This document shows positions 21,378-31,140 of a stretch of DNA of 64,000 bases, piece by piece (position 1 is the stretch's first letter; each line of letters opens with the position of its first letter). A program made the position numbers and the translations under genes. This stretch comes from Desertibacillus haloalkaliphilus (GTDB lineage Bacteria; Bacillota; Bacilli; Bacillales; KJ1-10-99), in assembly GCF_019039105.1 (NCBI RefSeq), contig NZ_JAHPIV010000002.1, positions 124,001 through 188,000 on the forward strand, given 5' to 3'. The notes below the pieces were generated by a model. That model was not told the DNA's origin, made no database searches, and was given only the letters and a program-made list of their open reading frames with translations.

Positions 21378-21650
21378 ATGAGCTCTATGGACAATACGAT
21401 GAAATTCGATTTTCATGATGATTCAATCAAGGCGGATGTCCAGGAAGTTTTGTTAACGGTATATGAAGCTCTTGAGGAAAAGGGGTACAACCCAATCAAT
21501 CAGATTGTAGGTTACTTATTATCAGGTGACCCAGCCTACATTCCAAGGCACAATGATGCCAGAACATTAATAAGGAAATTAGAACGTGATGAATTCATTG
21601 AAGAACTAGTAAAGTCCTATTTATCACAGCACCAAAGGGAGAAGGAATGA
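21378..21650 (+). CDS. ireB: IreB-family regulatory phosphoprotein
   Basis: A 90-aa protein of the IreB (DUF965, YrzL) family: [20 protein letters not shown] near the start and [20 protein letters not shown] in the middle. In Enterococcus, IreB is a substrate of the IreK kinase and affects cephalosporin resistance. ATG 21378 is preceded by AGAAAGAGGTG. The stop overlaps the ruvX start by 4 bases (ATGA), so coupling is likely. Confidence 0.9.
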   Translation: MSSMDNTMKFDFHDDSIKADVQEVLLTVYEALEEKGYNPINQIVGYLLSGDPAYIPRHNDARTLIRKLERDEFIEELVKSYLSQHQREKE

Positions 21651-22069
21651 GAGTATTAGGCTTAGATGTGGGTTCCAAAACCATAGGCGTTGCTGTAAGT
21701 GATGAAATGGGTTGGACAGCACAAGGAATAGAAACGATTAAGCGAGATCTTGAACAGCCTGACAAGGACTGGGACCGTATAAGATCCATCATTGATGAGT
21801 ATGCTATTAAAAAGGTAGTTGTCGGCCTCCCGAAAAATATGAATGGAACAATCGGACCGAGTGGAGAAGCTTGCCAAGCGTTTGCTGAACAGTTGAAAGA
21901 AAAGTTTGAACTTCCCGTTGAATTATGGGACGAGCGCTTAACCACAATGGCAGCTGAACGGATGTTAATTTCAGCTGATGTTAGCCGGAAGAAACGCAAA
22001 AAAGTGATTGATAAAATGGCAGCAGTCATGATCTTACAAGGGTATTTAGACCGAACAGCGCTACATTAA
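21647..22069 (+). CDS. ruvX: Putative Holliday junction resolvase / pre-16S rRNA nuclease RuvX (YqgF)
   Basis: A 140-aa RNase H-fold nuclease of the YqgF family, implicated in 16S rRNA 5'-end maturation. It starts [20 protein letters not shown] with the first acidic catalytic residue, has [10 protein letters not shown] in the middle and [11 protein letters not shown] near residue 90. It overlaps ireB and is followed 21 bases later by yrzB, the standard ireB-ruvX-yrzB order. Confidence 0.92.
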   Translation: MRVLGLDVGSKTIGVAVSDEMGWTAQGIETIKRDLEQPDKDWDRIRSIIDEYAIKKVVVGLPKNMNGTIGPSGEACQAFAEQLKEKFELPVELWDERLTTMAAERMLISADVSRKKRKKVIDKMAAVMILQGYLDRTALH

Positions 22070-22089
22070 ACAAAAGAGGTGTATCCAAC

Positions 22090-22377
22090 ATGGCAGAAGA
22101 AAGAGAACGTATTGTAATCCCGGATGAAAATGGGGACGAGCATTTATTTGATGTATTATTCACATTCGATGTCGATGAAACAGAGAAATCATATATGGTA
22201 CTAGTTGATGCTGGTGCTGAGGAAAACGAAGAGGAAGAAGTTGAAGTACACGCCTTCCGCTACGAAGATAAAAAAGAAGGCGACGATGATTTAGCGTTAT
22301 TCCCGATTGAAACGGATGAAGAGTGGAGTATGGTAGAAGAGATGTTAAATACGTATTCTGAAGGAGAAATGAAGTAA
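22090..22377 (+). CDS. yrzB: DUF1292 family protein YrzB
   Basis: A 95-aa very acidic protein of the DUF1292 family (ENGDEHLFDVLFTFDVDE near the start, then ALFPIETDEEWSMVEEML near the end). The function is unknown. RBS AAAAGAGGTG lies upstream. It is the last gene of ireB-ruvX-yrzB, followed by a strong terminator. Confidence 0.88.
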   Translation: MAEERERIVIPDENGDEHLFDVLFTFDVDETEKSYMVLVDAGAEENEEEEVEVHAFRYEDKKEGDDDLALFPIETDEEWSMVEEMLNTYSEGEMK

Positions 22378-22390
22378 TTCGTTTCTGGAA

Positions 22391-22421
22391 AAGCAAACCT
22401 TACGAGGTTTGCTTTTTTTTT
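22391..22421 (+). terminator. Terminator after yrzB
   Basis: Stem AAGCAAACCT/AGGTTTGCTT with loop TACG and a run of more than eight T residues. Confidence 0.9.
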
Positions 22422-22485
22422 CGACATTTCCTGCTGAAATTTTTGCTACATGTAGTATAATGATACAGGAAAAGGGGGGAGAGCA

Positions 22486-23619
22486 TTGAAAAATGAGAAC
22501 CAAGATACCCAAGATGATGGGTTGACAGAGCAAGTAAAACAAGCGAGAATTGTTAGAAAGATCGTCTTCATTACAGTGATTGTTCTTGTAATCGCGGTGG
22601 CTGTTATCGGCTTAAGCGGTTATTTATATGTAAAAAGTGCATTAGGTCCTGTTGATGAAACAAATACTGAATTGGTTGATGTCCATATTCCGATAGGATC
22701 ATCAAGCACACAAATAGGAAATATTTTGGAAGAAGAAAGCTTAATTAAAAATAGCACCTTCTTCCGTTATTATGTTAGATATAACAATGAAACGGGATTT
22801 CAAGCTGGAGATTATCAATTGAACCAAGCGATGACTCTAGGGGAGATTATTGAAGAGTTAAAAGAAGGGACTCTTCATCAAGAACCGGAGCTTACATTTA
22901 CGATTCCTGAAGGTCTCTGGTTAGAAGATATTGTAACAACGATTGCTGAGCATACAACGTATGACCAAGCTGAGATTGAAGAAGTTTTCGCTGATCGTGA
23001 TATGATCGAAGAGTTGATTGCTAATTATGACCTACTAACCGATGATATTTTAGCTGAAGGCATCAAACAACCATTAGAGGGTTATTTGTTTCCTGCTCGA
23101 TATGACTTTCTAGACGAGGATATGCCAGTCGAGCAAATCATTACTAGTATGATTGAGCGTACATCTGACGTCATTACGAAGTATGAACAAGACGTAAATG
23201 ATAGTGTTTTGTCGATTCATGAATTGTTGACACTTGCCTCTATCATTGAGAGAGAAGCACAAACATCAGAAGATCGTTATCTTATTTCCGGGGTGCTATA
23301 CAATCGTTTAGATCAAGGGATGCCATTACAGGTCGATCCTACTGTTGCTTATGCGATTGGTGAACACCGTTACATGACGTCGTATGCTGATTTAGAAGTT
23401 GATTCACCATATAATACGTACAAATATCCAGGAATTCCAATTGGTCCGATTGCCAATCCTGGTGAAGATGCGATCCGAGCTGCTTTGCAGCCCGAGTCTA
23501 CAGATTACCTCTATTTTTATGCAAGAAGAAATGGTGAAGTAATCTACAATACAACGTATCGTGAACATCACGAAGTTCATCAAGAGTATCGACATGAATG
23601 GGTTGAAGCTGGAGAATAG
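22486..23619 (+). CDS. mltG: Endolytic peptidoglycan transglycosylase MltG
   Basis: A 377-aa membrane-anchored YceG-like lytic transglycosylase that cleaves nascent glycan strands outside the cytoplasmic membrane. It has a basic cytoplasmic N-terminus, one membrane helix at about residues 27-50, a LysM-like region around 60-120 and the catalytic domain with the conserved glutamate in ASIIEREAQ near residue 257, followed by NRLDQGMPLQVDPTV. The start is TTG 22486 with GGGGGGAGAG upstream. A TATAAT at about 22456 may be its promoter. Confidence 0.92.
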   Translation: MKNENQDTQDDGLTEQVKQARIVRKIVFITVIVLVIAVAVIGLSGYLYVKSALGPVDETNTELVDVHIPIGSSSTQIGNILEEESLIKNSTFFRYYVRYNNETGFQAGDYQLNQAMTLGEIIEELKEGTLHQEPELTFTIPEGLWLEDIVTTIAEHTTYDQAEIEEVFADRDMIEELIANYDLLTDDILAEGIKQPLEGYLFPARYDFLDEDMPVEQIITSMIERTSDVITKYEQDVNDSVLSIHELLTLASIIEREAQTSEDRYLISGVLYNRLDQGMPLQVDPTVAYAIGEHRYMTSYADLEVDSPYNTYKYPGIPIGPIANPGEDAIRAALQPESTDYLYFYARRNGEVIYNTTYREHHEVHQEYRHEWVEAGE

Positions 23620-23648
23620 TGGGAGTGCGAGAAATTCGCATTCCCTTT
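23620..23648 (+). terminator. Terminator after mltG
   Basis: GGGAGTGCGA/TTCGCATTCCC stem followed by TTTGTTTTT. Confidence 0.75.
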
Positions 23649-23704
23649 GTTTTTATGATAAAATAAGTCGTTAAATTAGGATACTATAGAGGAGCTAATT
23701 TCTG

Positions 23705-24349
23705 ATGATATCAAAAGAAATTAATGATTATCTCGAATCGCTTATTAAGCCACGAAATGAGCTTATTAGCGAGATAGAGCAGTATGCGTCTATTCACGAT
23801 GTACCAATTATGGAGCTTGTTGGAATCGAAACGATGCTCCAATTGTTAAATGTACAGAAGCCAAAGAAAATAGTAGAAATAGGTACTGCGATTGGATATT
23901 CTGCAATTCGAATGGCACAGCAATTGCCTGATAGTCAAATTGTAACAATTGAACGTGACCCTGAGCGCTATGAAAAAGCGCTGGAATTTATAGAGAGAGC
24001 AGGCGTAAGCGATCAAATTAAGGTTATTTTTGGAGATGCATTAGAGGTGGTTCAGGAGATTGAAAAATTAGGCCCCTTTGATGTATTATTTATTGATGCG
24101 GCTAAAGGTCAGTATCAACGTTTTTTTGAGCATTATGGTGCGCTAGTCAATGAGCAAGGAATGATTCTTTCTGATAATGTCCTCTTTAAAGGACTAGTAG
24201 CAAATCAAAACGCTGAACCTAAGCGGCTAAAGACCCTAGTTAAGAAACTTCAACAATATAATGAGTGGATTACCGCTCATCCTGAATATGAAACAACGAT
24301 CCTCCCCATTGGAGATGGTATCGCAGTTAGTGTTAAACGAAAGAAATAA
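23705..24349 (+). CDS. trmR: tRNA 5-hydroxyuridine methyltransferase TrmR
   Basis: A 214-aa SAM-dependent O-methyltransferase. In B. subtilis the homolog YrrM/TrmR methylates ho5U34 to mo5U34 in tRNA. The SAM-binding motif VEIGTAIGYSAIRMA lies near residue 57, and the metal-binding region FDVLFIDAAKGQYQRFF and SDNVLFKG follow. GAGGAG precedes the start. The next two genes, the U32 proteins that make ho5U, give a complete wobble-modification cluster. Confidence 0.88.
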   Translation: MISKEINDYLESLIKPRNELISEIEQYASIHDVPIMELVGIETMLQLLNVQKPKKIVEIGTAIGYSAIRMAQQLPDSQIVTIERDPERYEKALEFIERAGVSDQIKVIFGDALEVVQEIEKLGPFDVLFIDAAKGQYQRFFEHYGALVNEQGMILSDNVLFKGLVANQNAEPKRLKTLVKKLQQYNEWITAHPEYETTILPIGDGIAVSVKRKK

Positions 24350-24370
24350 TTAAAAGTAGGTGAGAGTAAA

Positions 24371-25306
24371 ATGGCCGACAATAAGCCAGAATTATTAGTA
24401 ACACCAACAGAGGTTAACGATATTGAACGATTAGTAGCTGCGGGAGCAACCGCTATTATGATTGGAGAAGAGCGGTTCGGTTTACGCTTAGCTGGTGAGT
24501 TTACGCGTGAGCATGTGAAAGAAGCTGTATCAATTGCTCATCGTTTAGGAGCAAAAGTATATGTCGCAATGAATGCGATCTTTCATAATGAACGTGTTGA
24601 TGAGTTAGCTGATTATTTGCGATTTATAAATGACTGTTCTGTCGATGCGGTTGTTTTTGGTGATCCAGCTGTTTTAATGACGGCTCGTGAAGTAGCACCT
24701 GATATGAAATTGCATTGGAATACAGAAACGACGGCAACGAACTATTATACGGCTAATTATTGGGGACGTAAGGGAGCAAAACGTGCCGTTCTTGCCCGTG
24801 AAATCAATATGGATGCGATTGTCGAAATCAAAGAAAACGCTGATGTTGAAATTGAAGTTCAAGTTCATGGCATGACAGCGATGTTTCATTCAAAACGAAA
24901 GCTAATCGGTAACTACATGGAATTTCAAGGGAAAAGTTTAAGCGTCGAAAACCGTGGCAAAGACCGCAATATGTTCCTTTATGATCCTGAGCGTGATGCA
25001 AAATATCCGATCTTTGAAGATTCAAGCGGAACCCATATTATGAGTCCAAAGGATATTTGTATCATTGATGAGTTAGAGGAAATGTTAGATGCGGGGATAG
25101 ATAGCTTTAAAATTGATGGAATCTTAAAGTCAGTTGACTATCTTGAAGAAGTCGTGAACATGTACCGAGAAGCGATTGATTTATATTTTGAAGATGAAGA
25201 GAAGTATGACAGTAAAAAAGAAGAGTATTTAAAACGAATCAATGAGATTCAACCTCACAATCGAGAGATCGATACAGGATTCTTCTTTAAAGAAACGGTA
25301 TATTAA
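24371..25306 (+). CDS. trhP1: U32-family tRNA hydroxylation protein TrhP1 (YrrN)
   Basis: A 311-aa peptidase-U32-family protein. In B. subtilis the YrrN/YrrO pair (TrhP1/TrhP2) is required for prephenate-dependent 5-hydroxylation of tRNA U34. It shows the duplicated-TIM-type segments GATAIMIGEERFGLRLAGEF near residue 19 and HGMTAMFHSKRKLIGNY, but has fewer conserved cysteines than its partner. GTAGGTGAG precedes the start. The next gene begins 10 bases after its stop. Confidence 0.87.
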   Translation: MADNKPELLVTPTEVNDIERLVAAGATAIMIGEERFGLRLAGEFTREHVKEAVSIAHRLGAKVYVAMNAIFHNERVDELADYLRFINDCSVDAVVFGDPAVLMTAREVAPDMKLHWNTETTATNYYTANYWGRKGAKRAVLAREINMDAIVEIKENADVEIEVQVHGMTAMFHSKRKLIGNYMEFQGKSLSVENRGKDRNMFLYDPERDAKYPIFEDSSGTHIMSPKDICIIDELEEMLDAGIDSFKIDGILKSVDYLEEVVNMYREAIDLYFEDEEKYDSKKEEYLKRINEIQPHNREIDTGFFFKETVY

Positions 25307-25316
25307 GGAGGGGTGT

Positions 25317-26603
25317 ATGATGCAAGCCATTGCTGAAGTAACAAAAGAAGGTAAACGTATCATCACAAAAAAACCAGAACTATTAGCACCAGCAGGTAAT
25401 TTAGAGAAATTAAAAATCGCAGTTCGTTACGGAGCAGACGCTGTTTATATTGGTGGACAAGAATTCGGTTTACGCTCAAATGCTGATAATTTTTCTAGTG
25501 AAGAGATGCGTGAAGGTGTTGAGTTTGCAAATCAATATGGAGCAAAAATTTACGTAACAACTAACATCTATGCTCATAATGAAAATATGGATGGATTAGA
25601 AGAGTATTTAAAAGACTTACAAGATGTAGGCATCACAGGAATTATCGTGGCTGATCCTTTAATTATTGAAACATGCCGTCGTGTCGCTCCTAAAGTTGAA
25701 GTTCACTTGAGTACACAACAATCATTAACGAACTGGTTATCGGTGAAGTATTGGAAAGAAGAAGGATTAGAACGTGTCGTTCTAGCCCGAGAAGTAGGCC
25801 TAGAAGAGATGCTTGAAATGAAGAGAAATGTCGATATTGAGATTGAAACGTTTGTTCACGGAGCGATGTGTATTTCATACTCTGGTCGCTGTGTCTTAAG
25901 TAACCATATGACGGCTCGTGATTCAAACCGTGGTGGCTGTTGTCAATCTTGTCGTTGGGATTATGACCTTTTTGAAGAGGAACATACAGACGGTAGTGTC
26001 AAAGAAAATCCATTATTTAAAGAAGAAGATGCGCAATACACGATGAGTCCAAAAGATTTAAACTTAATTCAATCAATTCCAAAGCTTATTGAAGCAGGAA
26101 TTGATAGTCTCAAGGTCGAAGGAAGAATGAAGTCGATCCACTATGTGGCTACAGTCACTTCTGTGTACCGAAAAGTAATTGATGCATATTGTGCAGACCC
26201 TGAAAACTTTAAAATTAAGAAGGAATGGCTAGAAGAGTTAGACAAATGTGCGAACCGCGATACGGCTCCTGCATTTTTTGAAAATACTCCCACTTATAAA
26301 GAGCAGATGTTTGGGAATCATGGTAAGAAAACAACGTATGACTTTGCAGGGCTTGTCCTAGATTATGATGAAGAGACAAGCATAGTCACGCTACAACAGC
26401 GTAACTATTTCAAACCTGGAGATGAAGTGGAATTCTTCGGTCCTGATATCGAAAACTATAGACAAGTGATCGGTACGATCTGGGATGAGGATGGGAATGA
26501 AATTGATGCAGCAAGACATCCACTTCAAGTGATACGATTCCATGTGGATCGTCCTGTGCATCCATACGATATGATGCGTAAAGGGGTTCAAGCAAATGCA
26601 TAA
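25317..26603 (+). CDS. trhP2: U32-family tRNA hydroxylation protein TrhP2 (YrrO)
   Basis: A 428-aa peptidase-U32-family protein paired with TrhP1. ATG 25317 follows AAGGAGGGG; a longer frame starting at 25242 overlaps trhP1 and lacks a site. The family signature is clear: [20 protein letters not shown] at the N-terminus, then [18 protein letters not shown] and [11 protein letters not shown] with the conserved cysteines that hold an Fe-S cluster in this family. A C-terminal beta domain follows. It overlaps the udk start by 8 bases. Confidence 0.9.
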   Translation: MMQAIAEVTKEGKRIITKKPELLAPAGNLEKLKIAVRYGADAVYIGGQEFGLRSNADNFSSEEMREGVEFANQYGAKIYVTTNIYAHNENMDGLEEYLKDLQDVGITGIIVADPLIIETCRRVAPKVEVHLSTQQSLTNWLSVKYWKEEGLERVVLAREVGLEEMLEMKRNVDIEIETFVHGAMCISYSGRCVLSNHMTARDSNRGGCCQSCRWDYDLFEEEHTDGSVKENPLFKEEDAQYTMSPKDLNLIQSIPKLIEAGIDSLKVEGRMKSIHYVATVTSVYRKVIDAYCADPENFKIKKEWLEELDKCANRDTAPAFFENTPTYKEQMFGNHGKKTTYDFAGLVLDYDEETSIVTLQQRNYFKPGDEVEFFGPDIENYRQVIGTIWDEDGNEIDAARHPLQVIRFHVDRPVHPYDMMRKGVQANA

Positions 26604-27228
26604 ACCGATTATCATCGGTGTCGCTGGTGGAACTGGATCAGGGAAAACAACAGTGGCAAAAGAGATCTTTCAAAACTTTAATGATCAATCCATTGTATTA
26701 ATTGAACAAGATGCCTATTATAAGGATCAAAGTCATTTAACGATGGATGAGCGTGTAAAGACGAACTATGATCACCCATTGGCTTTTGACAATGATTTAT
26801 TAATTGAACAGTTAGAGCAGTTGCTAGCAGGACAGACGATTGAAAAGCCCGTCTATGATTATGAGCAGCACACTCGTTCAGAGCAGGTCACAGTCATTGA
26901 ACCAAAAGATGTCATTATTTTAGAGGGCATTTTAATTCTAGAGGATGAGCGTCTGCGAGAGTTAATGGATATCAAGTTATTTGTCGATACTGATGCAGAT
27001 ATCCGTATTATTCGAAGACTTGCTCGGGATATTTCGGAGCGAGGGCGAACACTAGAATCGGTGATTGACCAGTATACTTCAGTTGTACGACCGATGCATT
27101 TACGTTTTATTGAGCCAACAAAACGCTATGCTGATGTTATTATCCCAGAAGGTGGACAGAACCGTGTCGCAATTGATCTAATGGTGACGAAAATAAGAAC
27201 CATTATTGAACAAAAGGCATTTTTATAA
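26596..27228 (+). CDS. udk: Uridine kinase
   Basis: A 210-aa uridine/cytidine kinase of pyrimidine salvage. Walker [17 protein letters not shown] starts at residue 8, the nucleoside-binding [20 protein letters not shown] follows, and [11 protein letters not shown] and [12 protein letters not shown] are present. The start overlaps the 3' end of trhP2, so it is probably translated from the same mRNA. A hairpin terminator follows. Confidence 0.95.
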   Translation: MHKPIIIGVAGGTGSGKTTVAKEIFQNFNDQSIVLIEQDAYYKDQSHLTMDERVKTNYDHPLAFDNDLLIEQLEQLLAGQTIEKPVYDYEQHTRSEQVTVIEPKDVIILEGILILEDERLRELMDIKLFVDTDADIRIIRRLARDISERGRTLESVIDQYTSVVRPMHLRFIEPTKRYADVIIPEGGQNRVAIDLMVTKIRTIIEQKAFL

Positions 27229-27233
27229 TAGCA

Positions 27234-27268
27234 TAAGAAAAGCGAGGTACACTGCCTTGCTTTTCTTC
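27234..27268 (+). terminator. Terminator after udk
   Basis: Stem AAGAAAAGCGAGG/CCTTGCTTTTCTT with a TACACTG loop, followed by a T-rich segment. Confidence 0.7.
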
Positions 27269-27349
27269 TTACATACATACATTCATTTGGTTAAATTTTA
27301 CCATAAATGTAATGATATTCTGTAAACGACAAAGAGGAGTGAAGTTTCA

Positions 27350-27826
27350 ATGGCGGAAGAAAAAAAGCACTATATGACGCTTGAAGGGAAACAAAAGTTA
27401 GAGGAAGAATTAGAGTATTTAAAAACGGAAAAACGTAAAGAAGTTGTTGAACGAATAAAAGTTGCACGAAGCTTTGGGGACTTATCAGAGAACTCAGAGT
27501 ATGATTCGGCTAAAGAAGAGCAAGCCTTTGTGGAAGGGCGTATCTCTCAAATTGAGAAAATGATTCGTAATGCTGAAATCATTGAAGAGGATGATAGTAA
27601 TTCGACGATTGTTTCGTTAGGTAAATCAGTAAAGTTTATTGAATTACCTGATGGAGAGGAAGAAGAGTATACGATTGTCGGAAGTGCTGAATCAGATCCA
27701 CTTGAAGGAAAGATTTCGAATGATTCACCGATGGCACAAAGTATGCTAGGTAAGCATGTTGGTGACGTTGTTGTAGTCAACACTCCTGGTGGAGAAATGG
27801 AAATAAAAATTTTAGAAGTGAAATAA
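27350..27826 (+). CDS. greA: Transcription elongation factor GreA
   Basis: A 158-aa Gre factor that rescues backtracked RNA polymerase by stimulating transcript cleavage. It has the N-terminal coiled coil ([20 protein letters not shown], then the acidic tip [18 protein letters not shown] near residue 45) and the C-terminal FKBP-like domain ending [14 protein letters not shown]. The length is standard. GAGGAGTG precedes the start. Confidence 0.96.
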   Translation: MAEEKKHYMTLEGKQKLEEELEYLKTEKRKEVVERIKVARSFGDLSENSEYDSAKEEQAFVEGRISQIEKMIRNAEIIEEDDSNSTIVSLGKSVKFIELPDGEEEEYTIVGSAESDPLEGKISNDSPMAQSMLGKHVGDVVVVNTPGGEMEIKILEVK

Positions 27827-27837
27827 ATCGTCAGAAT

Positions 27838-27872
27838 GGGCTGCTCAGTGTTGAGTAGCCTCCTTTACTTTT
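27838..27872 (+). terminator. Terminator after greA
   Basis: GGCTGCTCA/TTGAGTAGCC hairpin with a 3-base loop, followed by TCCTTTACTTTT. Confidence 0.65.
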
Positions 27873-27979
27873 ACCTGTTATTACTGAATCGTACAAAAGA
27901 CCATCTCGAAAAAACAGCGGGTATCGGCTATAATGATGATGTAAGAATATAAGAATCGAAGGCAAAAGCAGGTGAGGAT

Positions 27980-28600
27980 ATGCAAGGTACAAACAGATAT
28001 CAGCTTCAAAAGAAAAAAAGAATCAATAGGCTGTTAAATATTGCAATCGGGATCGTTGCACTATTAATTTTATTTTTTGGTGCTCAGCTTTTTCTAAGCA
28101 ATCCAACTTCAGAAGAGACGATCAATGATATCACGGAAAATGAAGAAGAGGAGAACGAAGAAGCAGGGCAAGGTCGTGATGAAGAACAACATGATCAGCA
28201 GGAAGCACGTGAACCAGATCCAAGTGAGTCTGTCCCGAATGAAGAAGAAGAGCAAGAAGAACCCCTTGAAGAAGATGAATTACCCGAGGTCAATGACGGT
28301 GAATGGGAACCAATTGGTACCTCTCAACAGGAGTCAGCGGAAGAACCTTTTGTGGCAGACTATGATGAGAATGGACAAAATTGGGCAGAGATGGAAAGGG
28401 CATTGCAATATGCGACGGGCTTAGGAGAAGATATGGTTATTTGGCGACTCGGAAACGGAGGGAGTCCACAAACTGCTGTAGGAACGGTCAGTACGTATGA
28501 AAATAGACAAACCCCTTACCAAGTGAGGCTTGAATGGGTAATGAATGAAGGGTGGAAACCAACATCTGTAGAAGTGTTAGATAGTAACCCGTATCAATAG
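27980..28600 (+). CDS. yrrS: DUF1510 membrane-anchored protein YrrS
   Basis: A 206-aa protein with a basic cytoplasmic start, one membrane helix at about residues 18-38, a long acidic E/D/Q-rich linker at about 45-110, and a C-terminal DUF1510 domain (GQNWAEMERALQYATGL near residue 133, then NEGWKPTSVEVLDSNPYQ). The function is unknown. In Bacillus it lies between greA and mtnN, sometimes next to a PBP gene. CTATAAT near 27929 may be the promoter. RBS CAGGTGAGG. Confidence 0.82.
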   Translation: MQGTNRYQLQKKKRINRLLNIAIGIVALLILFFGAQLFLSNPTSEETINDITENEEEENEEAGQGRDEEQHDQQEAREPDPSESVPNEEEEQEEPLEEDELPEVNDGEWEPIGTSQQESAEEPFVADYDENGQNWAEMERALQYATGLGEDMVIWRLGNGGSPQTAVGTVSTYENRQTPYQVRLEWVMNEGWKPTSVEVLDSNPYQ

Positions 28601-28615
28601 AACAAATACTTAGAT

Positions 28616-28665
28616 AGAGGCTGCTAAAAAGGTGTTTAAGTTTTACTTTTTAGTAGCCTCTTTTA
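28616..28665. terminator. Convergent terminator yrrS / yrzA
   Basis: AGAGGCTGCTAAAAAG and CTTTTTAGTAGCCTCT form a long stem between the convergent genes, with TTTT on the + strand. Confidence 0.75.
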
Positions 28666-28668
28666 GGT

Positions 28669-28884
28669 TTAGTCACGTTTTTTTGCACCGAAATGAACAA
28701 TCGCCGTATATGTAGGTCTACCTGACTGTGGATCACTGTGGACGTGATGGGAAATTTGTTTGACTTCGAGTAACAATGCTTTGTTGTTATCAATTTGTTC
28801 ATTGATTTTTTTCTCTAATGTTTTCATATCTGAGGCTTCAAAACATTCGATTTTATCATCAATTGTTTCTAAGTGAATCTGCAT
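28669..28884 (-). CDS. yrzA: DUF2536 family protein YrzA
   Basis: A 71-aa protein starting MQIHLETIDDKIECFEA and ending HVHSDPQSGRPTYTAIVHFG. This matches the short DUF2536/YrzA family found beside mtnN in Bacillus. The function is unknown. The start at 28884 has AAAGGGTGG upstream; a longer open frame toward 29109 is only an extension without a site. Confidence 0.7.
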   Translation of the reverse strand: MQIHLETIDDKIECFEASDMKTLEKKINEQIDNNKALLLEVKQISHHVHSDPQSGRPTYTAIVHFGAKKRD

Positions 28885-29026
28885 ACTTTCAACCACCCTT
28901 TTATTTGTTTGTTCAATACTATACCAAATGAAAACGGAAAAAGGAAATAGGATGAAATAAAAAACAGGAAGATGTATACTATAGAGCATACAAACTATAA
29001 ACAAAAGTAATGAAAGGGATTGACGT

Positions 29027-29728
29027 ATGAGAATAGGTATCATTGGAGCAATGGATGAGGAAGTAGAATTATTAAAGGAAAAGCTTGTAGATCGAAAAGA
29101 CCAGGTCATTGCCGGATGTGAGTTTCATCATGGTAAAATTAATGATATGGAAGTGGTCTTATTAAAATCAGGCATTGGTAAGGTTAATGCTGCAATTGCA
29201 ACGACTCTGTTAATTCAATTGTATTCGCCAACGTATGTGATCAATACTGGTTCTGCTGGCGGATTTAATGAAGGTCTTAAGGTAGGTGATATCGTCATCT
29301 CGACAGAAGTGCGCTATAACGATGTCGATGCAACGGTATTTGGTTATGAGTTTGGACAAGTTCCAAGGATGCCGGCTGCTTACCCACCTGCTCAAGAATT
29401 AGTAGACATTGCTGAACGCAGTGCTGCTAGTGTAGGGGTCGACTCTGCAAAAGGTTTAATCGTTTCAGGAGATTCTTTTATGAGTGATCACGAGCGTGTC
29501 GAAGAGGTTAAAAAGCTTTTTTCTAACCCTTATTGTGCCGAAATGGAGGCTGGAGCGATTGCTCAGGTTTGCTACCAATTTGAATGTCCATTTGTTGTGA
29601 TTCGCTCTCTTTCTGATATTGCTGGGGTTGAAGCTAAACTTTCTTATGATCAATTTTTAGAAACGGCGTCTGTAAACTCGGCGAAGTTAGTACTATTAAT
29701 GGTTGAAGAGCTAAAACACGCTGCATAA
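29027..29728 (+). CDS. mtnN: 5'-methylthioadenosine/S-adenosylhomocysteine nucleosidase
   Basis: A 233-aa nucleosidase that cleaves MTA and SAH in the methionine salvage and activated methyl cycles. It has the start [17 protein letters not shown], the purine-binding [17 protein letters not shown], and the active-site region [20 protein letters not shown] near residue 170 followed by RSLSDIAG. A terminator hairpin follows the stop. B. subtilis has mccAB next to it; here those genes are absent. Confidence 0.95.
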   Translation: MRIGIIGAMDEEVELLKEKLVDRKDQVIAGCEFHHGKINDMEVVLLKSGIGKVNAAIATTLLIQLYSPTYVINTGSAGGFNEGLKVGDIVISTEVRYNDVDATVFGYEFGQVPRMPAAYPPAQELVDIAERSAASVGVDSAKGLIVSGDSFMSDHERVEEVKKLFSNPYCAEMEAGAIAQVCYQFECPFVVIRSLSDIAGVEAKLSYDQFLETASVNSAKLVLLMVEELKHAA

Positions 29729-29735
29729 TTCGTTA

Positions 29736-29767
29736 AAAAGTCTGATCTGATGAGATTAGGCTTTTTT
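29736..29767 (+). terminator. Terminator after mtnN
   Basis: AAAAAGTCTGATCT pairs with AGATTAGGCTTTTT. From 29768 to 30035 I see no gene, only upstream sequence of yrhC. Confidence 0.75.
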
Positions 29768-30035
29768 AGTTGGAATTGGAACTCAGTGTTTTAGCATGGG
29801 GTCAATGTGTTAAGAAGGCGCACTCACGTCATTGTGATTAGAGTATGATGCATTTTAATGAAGTAGAAGAGGTTGATTGTCGAGGGAGGGAAAAGGCGCT
29901 TGAGGCGGCGTCTGCCTGGATATAAGTTAGGCGATAGACTTGTAGGAGTTTTAAGAAGTGATTTGGATACAATTACTTGTTCGTATTTAATCATTCAAAT
30001 GGTAAAATGAAAGGAGTTGATAGGAGGGGAAAGTT

Positions 30036-30278
30036 ATGCAAGAAAAAGAGATGAGAGAACTAGAAGGTAAGATAAATGATTATAAGCGATTTAGTTCTAT
30101 CCTAGTATCTGTTAGTATCTTCCTCTTTCTCGGGTTAGTTATACCAGTAGAAGGAAAAGAGACATTCCACTCAGCTTTATTAATTACCGGTAATTTAATG
30201 ATGTTAGCATTTTCGGTAATTTTCCACAAAAAGGCAGTTAATGCTCAAGAAGAAATGAATCAACATATAGAAACATAA
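30036..30278 (+). CDS. yrhC: YrhC-family small membrane protein
   Basis: An 80-aa protein with two predicted membrane helices (about residues 18-36 and 47-65) between polar ends rich in E and K. The size, topology and location downstream of mtnN agree with YrhC of Bacillus, whose function is unknown. GATAGGAGGGG precedes the start. Confidence 0.65.
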   Translation: MQEKEMRELEGKINDYKRFSSILVSVSIFLFLGLVIPVEGKETFHSALLITGNLMMLAFSVIFHKKAVNAQEEMNQHIET

Positions 30279-30282
30279 TAAA

Positions 30283-30440
30283 GAGTCTTGGACAAAAGGT
30301 TGTCTTTTTACCTTTTATCCAAGACTCTAAGCAATAAGCGTAACCGCCACCATCTTTAAAAAGCCCGTTGGGAGTGGGTTTCTTACAACGGGCTTTTGGC
30401 GAGTGAAGCGGTTGCCAATAATATTAACTAGTTTTGTCCC
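30283..30440. repeat. Dispersed repeat with two hairpins, copy B (inverted)
   Basis: The reverse complement of this segment matches 12619-12766 nearly end to end: GGGACAAAACTAGTT, then the AGCCCGTTG hairpin, GGTGGCGGTTACG, and the second hairpin. Here the second hairpin (GAGTCTTGGACAAAAGG at 30283) serves as the yrhC terminator. No ORF is seen in the repeat. Confidence 0.75.
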
Positions 30441-30508
30441 GTCAACTTTTTATACTTAAGAATCATGTCGATATTTCCAAGGAAATATCGACATGATGGT
30501 AAGAGCTT

Positions 30509-31078
30509 TTAACTTGGTGGTGTAACGATATAGTAGATGCAAATGAAGAAAATAAAGATCGCAATCACAGCAACATTTGCCCTCCAACGCATAAACCCTT
30601 GGGTAGTCTCTAATGTTTTTACACAAATGCGGTAGATCCATATAATCCCTAGGAGTGTTGCTAATCCTTGGATGATCGATATTGAATCATTTGCTCCAAG
30701 GGAAATAAATGCAGGTATCGCTAACATCGATGGGATTAAGGCAAAGCTAGATGCTCGTGTAAGGTTCCTGACAAAACCTGGACCACCTAGTCCTCGTGCA
30801 CCGGCCCATAGCAATAAAGCTAACCCTAATCGTGTCAGAACCATTGTGACGATTCCAAAGAAAATGAAGATCCCAGGAACGACTAATGTTCGTAAAAAGT
30901 CAGTTTCAAAGCTAGCAATGTAGGTTGCATTTTGGCGAATGGAAAAGATCCCATATACAACCCCCAAAGCGATTACAACGATTCTTGCCCACATGTTCCA
31001 TTGCTTCGATTCACTTAAGGTTTGAATGGCTTGTTTGTCAAGTAGTAGTGTTCTATATAGTAGTGTTAGTCCGGTCAT
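30509..31078 (-). CDS. Yip1-type five-helix membrane protein
   Basis: A 189-aa protein with five hydrophobic segments and the arrangement of bacterial YIP1-domain proteins, including LLWAGARGLGGPGFVRNLTRASSFALIPSM split around the third helix. The function is unknown. It lies 62 bases downstream of the symporter gene on the same strand and may be read from it. The start carries GAGGGGATTTTC upstream. Confidence 0.6.
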   Translation of the reverse strand: MTGLTLLYRTLLLDKQAIQTLSESKQWNMWARIVVIALGVVYGIFSIRQNATYIASFETDFLRTLVVPGIFIFFGIVTMVLTRLGLALLLWAGARGLGGPGFVRNLTRASSFALIPSMLAIPAFISLGANDSISIIQGLATLLGIIWIYRICVKTLETTQGFMRWRANVAVIAIFIFFICIYYIVTPPS

Positions 31079-31140
31079 GAAAATCCCCTCTTACTAAAGT
31101 TTCTGCATTGTTGGAACAGTGGTTGTTACATGTATACGTG

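Noticed and set aside
28669-29109. Longer 146-aa reading of the yrzA gene including hydrophobic N-terminus
   Set aside because: The extension overlaps the mtnN promoter and start on the other strand, and the internal start at 28884 has a good ribosome-binding site.
29768-30035. Possible RNA element with G-rich stretch AAGGCGCTTGAGGCGGCG
   Set aside because: No known riboswitch signature or stable conserved architecture could be recognised.
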